From the NCBI GenBank assembly GCA_023251285.1, contig JAHEZB010000096.1, forward strand, positions 1 to 7,131: DNA of 7,131 bases, in the 5' to 3' direction. A model generated the notes under the pieces. The model made no database searches. It was given only the letters and a program-made list of their open reading frames with translations, and was not told the DNA's origin. Position numbers and translations under genes: made by a program. Below are positions 1 through 5,815 of this stretch, in pieces (the first letter of the stretch is position 1; each line of letters opens with the position of its first letter). This DNA is from Chitinophagaceae bacterium (GTDB lineage: Bacteria; Bacteroidota; Bacteroidia; Chitinophagales; Chitinophagaceae).

Positions 1-15
1 ATTATATATTATAAT
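1..15. repeat. AT-only inverted repeat at the window edge, covering the RND stop codon
   Basis: ATTATA (1-6) and TATAAT (10-15) are perfect inverted copies separated by TAT. The TAA that ends the RND frame (bases 2-4) lies in one arm. In AT-only sequence this may be chance, and only one base beyond the stop is visible. Confidence 0.4.
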
Positions 16-2476
16 GCGCTATTGAGGTAGGACTTTCAATTAATTTGGTCGTAATCAGGGAGTTTAGCGGTATCATATTGCCCTGCGAATTACGAACGTA
101 ATATCCTCCAATATCAGCGACAGATGAACGATAATTACTATCTGCCTGTGCTACAACTCTAAAATTTCTTCCATACAAATTAAAATCGTTGATGTAGGAA
201 CTTCCGAGCAAAGTCGACATAGTAGAATATACGTCAGCAACGGAAACACCCAATTGTTTCGCTTTCTCACGGTCAACATTTACCTGGTAACTTGGTGTAT
301 TGGCTGTAAAAAAAGTATAAGCACGACCTATTTCCGGCATTTTATTCAATTGAGCTACAAAATTATTAGCTACTTGCGAAAACCTTTCTATGTTGTCGGT
401 GCTGGTAGTTTGTTGAAGTTCAAATGTAAAACCAGCTACGCGGCCTAGCCCCGGAACGGCAGGAGGTCCAATGACTAAAATCTTCGCGTCTTTTATGTCT
501 GCCGTTTTTTGATAGATCCTTTGCATGACAGCATTTTGAGTATGTGATGGACCTTTACGCTCATCCCAGTCTTTCAGATGGATAAACATCGTTCCCACAT
601 TTGACTTATTAGAGGAACTAAGGACATTAAATCCGGCTAATCCGCCATCGACATTTATTTCCGGAATAGCTTTTAATCTTTGCTGGATTTCTTTCATCAT
701 ATCCATACTCCTTGTAGTAGAGGCACCTTCCGGCATTTCATAAGTGAGATAAAGCCTTCCTTCATCTTCCTGCGGAATGAAACCCGTCGGCTTTGCCTTA
801 AAAAGGAAAAATAAACCCACAAAAATCACTACCAGCAACACAATAACATATGGCCACCTTCTGATCCAGAGTGCCACACCGCGGGTATAAGAATTGGTGA
901 ATTTCCTAAACCGGCTATTAAAAGAGTAAAAGAATTTTCCCAAAAGTCCTTTTTTGGCTTTTTCATCCTTAGAATGTTTCAGCATTAAAGTACATAATGC
1001 AGGAGTAAGAGAAAGGGCTACAAAAGCAGAAATAATTACTGATACTGCAATGGTAATAGCAAATTGCTGATACAATCTGCCAACGATCCCGGGGATAAAT
1101 CCGACAGGAATAAATACAGAAGCAAGGATCAAAGCAATAGCAATAACAGGCGCAGAAATTTCACTCATGGCTTTTCGTGTTGCATCCTTCGGCGACATGT
1201 TGTTGTGATCAATATTATGCTGAACAGCTTCTACCACAATGATGGCGTCATCCACCACAATTCCGATAGCCAGGATAAAGGCAAATAAAGTAAGGGTATT
1301 GATGGTAAAACCGAATGGAACAAAGAACATGAATGTACCAATCAACGAAACCGGAATTGCCAAAACCGGGATCAAAGTAGCCCGCCAGTTTTGCAAAAAC
1401 AAAAACACCACTATTACCACAAGCGTTAACGCTTCTAAAAGAGTGATGATTACTTCACGCATCGATGTTTTAACTACTGAAACGGATTCAGAAGGAACAT
1501 TAAAATCTATATCGTTTGGAAAGGTGCTTCTTAATTTTTCCAGTTCTTTGTTAACGCCGTCATAAGTTGATAAGGCGTTAGAACCGGGTGATTGATAGAC
1601 CAATAAGAATGTTGCTGGTTTACCATCTACGAGTGCGTTACTTGAGTAATTAAATTGCCCCAATTCAACTCTTGCTACATCCTTGAGATAAACCATATTT
1701 CCCGTTGCCGGATCTGACCGGATAATAATATTTCTAAATTGGTCCGGCGTATTAATACGGCTGTTAGTCAGCACGCTGTATTCAAAACTTTGAGGGTTAG
1801 GCTGTGGCACACCTCCAACAGTACCTGGCGCTATTTCCAGGTTTTGTTCATTGATAGCTGCACTAATATCAGCAGGAGTGAGCTTTAAAGCAGCCAGTTT
1901 TTGAGGATCAAGCCAGATACGCATACCAAAGTCACTTCCAAAAACATTAATATCTCCGACACCTGGCACACGCTTCAACGCATCCACCAGGTAAATTGAA
2001 ACATAATTACTTATAAATTTTAAATCATGGGTTCCATTTGGCGAATAAAAAGCAAGAACTTCAATGAAGGTTGGATTTCGTTTTAAAACTGTAACTCCCA
2101 ATCTTTTTACTTCAGCAGGCAAACTTGGAAGCGCCACATTTACCCTGTTTTGCACATCAAGCGCCGCAATATCTACATTGGTACCCACATCAAAAGTTGC
2201 TGTGATAGAACTTTGGCCACTGGAAGTACTGTTGCTGGTCAGATAAGTCATTCCAGGCGACCCGTTGATCTGCGTTTCCAGCGGAGTAGTTACTGTCTGC
2301 TCTACCGTCGTTGCGTCCGCTCCGATGAAATTACCACTCACAGAAACCGTTGGCGGCGATATATCAGGGTACTGAGCGATAGGAAGATTGGTGATTGAAA
2401 TAATACCAACCAGCACAATCACGATTGATATTACAATTGCCGTAACCGGCCTTTTTATAAAAGTTTCTGCAATCAT
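2..2476 (-). CDS. RND multidrug efflux transporter, AcrB/HAE1 type, C-terminally truncated
   Basis: Inner-membrane proton-driven pump of a tripartite efflux system. The start (MIAETFIKRPVTAIV) is typical of HAE1 pumps: TM1 at about residues 10-30, then porter domain PN1/PN2 to about 335. TM2-TM6 span roughly 340-500. In TM4 the motif GIVVDDAIIVVE carries D409 and D410, matching the proton-relay aspartates D407/D408 of AcrB. TM7 is at about 541-560, followed by KPTGFIPQEDEG, which opens the second periplasmic half. A glycine-rich loop (about 611-619) and PPAVPGLGRVAGFTFEL (671-687) match the AcrB drug-pathway loops. The frame ends at TAA (bases 2-4) after HYNI, equivalent to about AcrB residue 818. 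The rest of PC2, TM8-TM12 and the relay residues equivalent to AcrB K940, R971 and T978 are therefore absent. The protein has 824 residues against about 1040 in the family. It starts 33 bases after the adaptor stop, with an A-rich leader and no Shine-Dalgarno. Family assignment is certain; function of the truncated form is doubtful. Confidence 0.95.
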   Translation of the reverse strand: MIAETFIKRPVTAIVISIVIVLVGIISITNLPIAQYPDISPPTVSVSGNFIGADATTVEQTVTTPLETQINGSPGMTYLTSNSTSSGQSSITATFDVGTNVDIAALDVQNRVNVALPSLPAEVKRLGVTVLKRNPTFIEVLAFYSPNGTHDLKFISNYVSIYLVDALKRVPGVGDINVFGSDFGMRIWLDPQKLAALKLTPADISAAINEQNLEIAPGTVGGVPQPNPQSFEYSVLTNSRINTPDQFRNIIIRSDPATGNMVYLKDVARVELGQFNYSSNALVDGKPATFLLVYQSPGSNALSTYDGVNKELEKLRSTFPNDIDFNVPSESVSVVKTSMREVIITLLEALTLVVIVVFLFLQNWRATLIPVLAIPVSLIGTFMFFVPFGFTINTLTLFAFILAIGIVVDDAIIVVEAVQHNIDHNNMSPKDATRKAMSEISAPVIAIALILASVFIPVGFIPGIVGRLYQQFAITIAVSVIISAFVALSLTPALCTLMLKHSKDEKAKKGLLGKFFYSFNSRFRKFTNSYTRGVALWIRRWPYVIVLLVVIFVGLFFLFKAKPTGFIPQEDEGRLYLTYEMPEGASTTRSMDMMKEIQQRLKAIPEINVDGGLAGFNVLSSSNKSNVGTMFIHLKDWDERKGPSHTQNAVMQRIYQKTADIKDAKILVIGPPAVPGLGRVAGFTFELQQTTSTDNIERFSQVANNFVAQLNKMPEIGRAYTFFTANTPSYQVNVDREKAKQLGVSVADVYSTMSTLLGSSYINDFNLYGRNFRVVAQADSNYRSSVADIGGYYVRNSQGNMIPLNSLITTKLIESPTSIAHYNI

Positions 2477-2509
2477 TTTTTTGAATAAATTTCTAAAACC
2501 TAAATCCCG

Positions 2510-3631
2510 CTATTTATCTTGTTCACTGCTGACTTTAACAACAGTACCATCATGTAGATTCTGAACTCCCTGAACTGCGATCTTTTCACCCGGTTTTAAG
2601 CCCGATTTTACAATAATACTGTCGCCTATTACAGTTCCTAAAGTAACCTGTTGTTGATGAACCTTTGAGCTATCACCTAACACAAAAACAGAAAACTCAC
2701 CTAATTGTTCGTTTACTGCAATGTGAGGAATGATGGTTGCATTTTTCGAGGCAGTATTTTTAACCCTTACGGTTGTATTCATTCCTGCTTTCAACATATC
2801 TTTTGGATTCGGGAAACTTAACCTCACTTTTATCGTTCCTGTTTGAGGATCCACAGCCCTGTCAATAACACTAATATTTCCGGGATATGGATAAATGTCA
2901 TTTCCAAAAGCAATGGTAAAAGTAGAATCAGCAACGTTTTGCTTACTTTGTTGCAATTCAGTAAAACGGTAAATATCTTTTTGGTCAACAGTAAAATCAA
3001 CTGCAATCGGATTGTCTGTTGAAACAGTATTTAAAACCGTTTGTCCCGCTACAACAGCAGTTCCTTTTTTTACCTGCGAAATACCGATCGTACCGGTGAG
3101 TGGTGCGTAAATATCAGCAAATTGCACATTAGAATGAACACTTGCAACATTCGCCTGCGCTGCTGCCACTTGCTTTTTTGTAGCATCCAAAGTAGCATTG
3201 GCGTAATCAACTTGTTGCTTTGCAATTGCATCATGCTGGGCAAGTTCGTTGTAACGCGCCGCATCTTTCTCCGCTTTCACCAGGTTCGCTTGTTGCACCT
3301 GCAGGTTCGCGACTGCCTGTTGATAGTTCGCTTTATAAATTTGCGCATCTATCGTGTAAAGAAGCTGCCCTTTTTTTACATTTTGTCCATCTTTAAAATA
3401 AATTCCGGTGATGTATCCACTCACCTGTGGTGTCAGATTTATTTGATCTAATGCGTTGATCGTTCCCGGATATTGATCATAATAAACCGCATTGGTCGAA
3501 GAAACCGTCGCTACCGTAATAGGAACAGCCGCCGGTGGGCCTTGTTGCTGTTGCTGGTTTTTTTGATTCGAACAGGAAAAAAATAATGCTGCCGCGAGAA
3601 AAATGTAAAAAATCTGTTGGTATAATTTCAT
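2510..3631 (-). CDS. RND efflux periplasmic adaptor (membrane fusion protein), AcrA/MexA type lipoprotein
   Basis: Bridges the RND pump and the outer-membrane channel in the periplasm. The 373-residue protein begins with a lipoprotein signal peptide: charged start, hydrophobic stretch 6-19 and lipobox LFFSC with the acylated Cys at 20. A short Gln-rich linker follows (NQQQQQ, 25-30). The first lipoyl half is about 64-97 (PQVSGYITGIYFKDGQNVKKG). A coiled-coil alpha-hairpin spans about 98-172, rich in Ala, Gln and Lys, and is the part that docks to TolC. The second lipoyl half is about 175-204 (APLTGTIGISQVKKGTAVVAG), then a beta-barrel to about 295 (RAVDPQTGTIKVRLSFPNP) and a membrane-proximal domain to the end. 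Length and domain order are normal and the gene looks intact. It lies 13 bases after the outer-membrane factor stop and 33 before the RND start, so it is co-transcribed with both. The leader is A/T-rich without a Shine-Dalgarno, as is common in Bacteroidota. The stop codon is TAG. Confidence 0.96.
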   Translation of the reverse strand: MKLYQQIFYIFLAAALFFSCSNQKNQQQQQGPPAAVPITVATVSSTNAVYYDQYPGTINALDQINLTPQVSGYITGIYFKDGQNVKKGQLLYTIDAQIYKANYQQAVANLQVQQANLVKAEKDAARYNELAQHDAIAKQQVDYANATLDATKKQVAAAQANVASVHSNVQFADIYAPLTGTIGISQVKKGTAVVAGQTVLNTVSTDNPIAVDFTVDQKDIYRFTELQQSKQNVADSTFTIAFGNDIYPYPGNISVIDRAVDPQTGTIKVRLSFPNPKDMLKAGMNTTVRVKNTASKNATIIPHIAVNEQLGEFSVFVLGDSSKVHQQQVTLGTVIGDSIIVKSGLKPGEKIAVQGVQNLHDGTVVKVSSEQDK

Positions 3632-3644
3632 GCTTATTTTTATT

Positions 3645-5015
3645 TTAATAATTGATACTTCCTAATGCCTGTGCTACGTCTATTTTGCTGGATAAAAGCT
3701 GGTAGAGCGCATTGTAATAATTGATTTGTGCGGTTCGTAAATCCGACTCAGCGGTAATGACGTCTAAATATGCCTTTACTCCCGAACGGTATTGCAGTTG
3801 AATTACATCATATACTTCACTGGCCAGCGAAAGATTTTCTTTCAGGCTTAAATAATTATACAGATTGCTTTTGTAAGAAGCGAGCGCGTTTTCATATTGG
3901 GTGTTGACTGTATTTTCATAACTGCGAATATTATTGCTTGCCTGCACGATCTGGTACTGTGCCTGTTTTATTTGTTGCAATCTTTTTCCTCCCTGGAAAA
4001 TCGGTATTGATAATGTAATTCCCGCATAGGAATTTGGATACGATTGGGCATATAATTTTGAAAATTGGTTATTGAGAAAATTCAGGTTATAATTTCCAAA
4101 AGCAGCTACATCAGGCAAAAAACTCCATTTATAATATTGTAAATTGTATTCCTGCAATTTTTTCTGTGTCTCCAGTTGCTGAATTTCAATGCGGTTATTG
4201 TAATCAATAATTTGTGTGGTATCGAAATAAATTTCTCTCTCCATTTGAGTGGTATCATAAGAGAGGTCAAGAAGTCTGGTGTCGGGATAACCCATCAACG
4301 CTTTTAAAGCCGCATTTTTTGCTTTTAGAGATTCTTCTCCCGATTTTTGTTGTGCTTTTGCATTATTCAAAGCAATGGTGGCTCTTTTATAATCTGTTTT
4401 ATCTACAATACCCGCCTGATATTGATAATATGCGTCTTTCAGGCTTTGGTTTGTACGAACGATATCTTCTTCAATTACCTTCAACTGTTGCACAGTAAGA
4501 ATGATATCATAAAAGGCCTTGCTCACTTCGACAGCCAGGTTTATTTTTTGCTCTTTAGTATTTTGACTGGCAGCAAGGCGAACATCTTTTGAAGTTCGTG
4601 AAGCGAGCAACACATCCCGGTTAAAAATGTTCTGTGTTACACCGAAATCAGCGCCTGAAGTATTTTGTGTTCCTGTATGAACAATATTTCCATTGAAGTT
4701 GAGAGTGGGTAATTTAAAATTATGCTGAAGATTATAGTTAAAATTTACCTGTGGATACCAATCGGCTAATTTGCTTTTGATGATCGTCTCGGTAATGTCC
4801 TGGTTAATTTTGGCATTCTGAATATCCGGATTATGTTGAATCGCGTATTGAATACAGTTTTGCAAAGTCGGTTGCTGAAGTGTGGGCAAAGAATCATTTG
4901 TTTGCGCGTGCAAAATGCCGCCACCGAATAATGTTACAATAAATATAAACAGCGTTTTATTCCTTTTTAATTTCTTTTTTAATTTCTGATAATCCATTCT
5001 ATCTCTTTTATTCAT
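3645..5015 (-). CDS. TolC-like outer-membrane efflux protein (OEP family)
   Basis: Outer-membrane channel and periplasmic tunnel of the efflux system. The 456-residue product has a Lys/Arg-rich n-region, a hydrophobic core at about 21-34 and a probable signal-peptidase I site after ILHA (36/37). No lipobox Cys is seen, unlike many OprM-type members. Two OEP repeats follow. The first (about 45-245) includes the coiled-coil segment ending in KALMGYP. The second (about 270-450) contains SIPIFQGGKR (336-345), the usual beta-strand/turn signature, and YRSGVKAYLDVITAESDL (409-426). The first ATG overlaps the tetR stop as ATGA (5012-5015), implying translational coupling. An alternative ATG at codon 7 (4997-4995) has a purine-rich AAAGAG 5 bases upstream and would also leave a good signal peptide, so the true start is uncertain between these two. 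The n-region contains a 12-bp tandem duplication (KLKK/KLKR). Length is normal for the family. Confidence 0.96.
   Translation of the reverse strand: MNKRDRMDYQKLKKKLKRNKTLFIFIVTLFGGGILHAQTNDSLPTLQQPTLQNCIQYAIQHNPDIQNAKINQDITETIIKSKLADWYPQVNFNYNLQHNFKLPTLNFNGNIVHTGTQNTSGADFGVTQNIFNRDVLLASRTSKDVRLAASQNTKEQKINLAVEVSKAFYDIILTVQQLKVIEEDIVRTNQSLKDAYYQYQAGIVDKTDYKRATIALNNAKAQQKSGEESLKAKNAALKALMGYPDTRLLDLSYDTTQMEREIYFDTTQIIDYNNRIEIQQLETQKKLQEYNLQYYKWSFLPDVAAFGNYNLNFLNNQFSKLYAQSYPNSYAGITLSIPIFQGGKRLQQIKQAQYQIVQASNNIRSYENTVNTQYENALASYKSNLYNYLSLKENLSLASEVYDVIQLQYRSGVKAYLDVITAESDLRTAQINYYNALYQLLSSKIDVAQALGSINY
4963..4986 (-). repeat. 12-bp in-frame tandem duplication in the signal-peptide n-region
   Basis: Two adjacent 12-base units, read on the plus strand as CTTTTTAATTTC (4963-4974) and TTTTTTAATTTC (4975-4986), differ at one base. 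They encode the KLKK and KLKR units (residues 11-18) of the TolC-like protein. Because 12 is a multiple of 3, copy-number change would keep the frame and only alter the positive charge of the signal peptide. Confidence 0.8.
5003..5008 (-). promoter_or_regulatory. Possible ribosome binding site for the alternative start of the TolC-like gene
   Basis: The minus strand reads AAAGAG ending 5 bases before the ATG at 4997-4995 (codon 7 of the longer frame). It resembles a weak Shine-Dalgarno and is the only such match at an operon start here. Use of this start would remove six residues (MNKRDR) and turn the 4-base overlap with tetR into a 14-base gap. Confidence 0.25.
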
Positions 5016-5593
5016 TGTAATTTAATTCCGTCCCAAATGATGGTGGCTATCTTGCACAAATCCTGATCTGTATAATCAAAACGACCGGTAATATGATATT
5101 TTGCTGTCGCCATGATAGCGCCAAATACCACAGACGCTACCAAATTATATTCCATTTTTTTAAGGTACCCGTTGTCCATTCCCGATTGAAAAAACTCGCT
5201 GAATTTATCAACAGGAATTTTATTGTTTTTCTTTTTTATACCTTTAAAATGCGGAGCACTGTTATATTGTTGTATAAAAATCAAACTGCCGGGATTGGCG
5301 ATAAAATACCTGCAAAGATTTGTCCAGCCGCTAAAAAATTGAGAACGAAAATCCTTTCCTTCATTTTTTTCAGTAAACATCTCAGCAAGCATTTCTTCCC
5401 GGATCACATTGTGTAGTTCCGTTATAATCGCTTCCTTGTTTTGAAAATAATGGTAAATGGTTCCGGCGGCTACGTTCGCATTTTTAGCAATCAAACTGAT
5501 AGGCGTTCCCTGCAAGCCATATTGCCGGATTAACTCTAAAGTAGTTTCTAAAATTGCTTTTCTTTTATCTGCTGTTTCCGATTGAACGTTCAT
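5012..5593 (-). CDS. TetR/AcrR-family transcriptional repressor, probable regulator of the efflux operon
   Basis: A 193-residue one-component repressor. The N-terminal DNA-binding domain (about 9-60) has the TetR pattern: helix 1 KRKAILETTLELIRQYG, helix 2 TPISLIAKNA, and the turn plus recognition helix VAAGTIYHYFQNKEAI. The strongly conserved G-T-x-Y-x-Y-F-x-N-K-E core is intact. The C-terminal part (about 65-193) is helical and divergent, as expected for a ligand-binding and dimerisation domain, so the inducer cannot be read from sequence. The gene is first in the transcription unit and its TGA overlaps the ATG of the TolC-like gene. This makes it very likely to be co-transcribed with the pump and to repress its own operon; that is inference from context, as no convincing operator was found. 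The start at 5593 fits the family; its leader (CCTTGCGCCCCGA) has no Shine-Dalgarno, and the untranslated leader may be very short. Confidence 0.95.
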   Translation of the reverse strand: MNVQSETADKRKAILETTLELIRQYGLQGTPISLIAKNANVAAGTIYHYFQNKEAIITELHNVIREEMLAEMFTEKNEGKDFRSQFFSGWTNLCRYFIANPGSLIFIQQYNSAPHFKGIKKKNNKIPVDKFSEFFQSGMDNGYLKKMEYNLVASVVFGAIMATAKYHITGRFDYTDQDLCKIATIIWDGIKLQ

Positions 5594-5600
5594 TCGGGGC

Positions 5601-5608
5601 GCAAGGTA
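5601..5608 (-). promoter_or_regulatory. Candidate -7 promoter element for tetR and the efflux operon
   Basis: The minus strand reads TACCTTGC, one T short of the Bacteroidota -7 consensus TAnnTTTG, ending 7 bases before the tetR ATG. If used, transcription would start at or within a few bases of the start codon, giving an almost leaderless message. No clear -33 TTTG/TTG lies at the expected 17-20 base distance, which weakens the call. No exact TAnnTTTG occurs elsewhere on the minus strand of the 5594-5815 gap. The rest of that gap is AT-rich and shows no gene or convincing operator palindrome. Confidence 0.25.
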
Positions 5609-5732
5609 GGCACAAAAGAAATAGAATTTTCCGCATCAATCAGAATATATTACCGTTTATAAAAAGTGAAAAAAGTATGACGAAAGAAGATTCAGGTCTC
5701 GAATTCAACGGCAGTAAACGAAGAAAAACGCA

Positions 5733-5754
5733 GTTTCTTCTTTTTTTAAGAAAC
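5733..5754 (-). terminator. Weak hairpin, possible terminator of the fucosidase transcript
   Basis: On the minus strand, 62 bases past the fucosidase stop, GTTTCTT (5754-5748) pairs perfectly with AAGAAAC (5739-5733) around an 8-base A-rich loop. A run of five T follows after TGCG. The stem is only 7 bp with two G-C pairs, so it would be a poor intrinsic terminator. A competing hairpin overlaps it (GAAGAAA 5720-5726 with TTTCTTC 5734-5740). Confidence 0.25.
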
Positions 5755-5815
5755 ACGATTTATAGGAGTATCTTGATCCTCAATCCCAAGTATATCTTCA
5801 TGCGACCTATTGATT

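Noticed and set aside
3070..3451. Open frames on both strands inside the adaptor gene.
   Set aside because: They are other-frame shadows of a well-supported adaptor protein and show no domain, leader or signal of their own.
3540..3556. CAG/CAA run encoding five Gln in the adaptor as a variable microsatellite.
   Set aside because: The codons alternate, the run is short, and Gln-rich linkers after the lipidated Cys are common in lipoproteins.
5644..5663. Two 8-base palindromes (AATATATT at 5644-5651, TTTATAAA at 5656-5663) as TetR operator sites.
   Set aside because: Short AT-only palindromes are expected by chance in this gap; they are not the longer, partly GC-containing dyads typical of TetR operators and are not repeats of each other.
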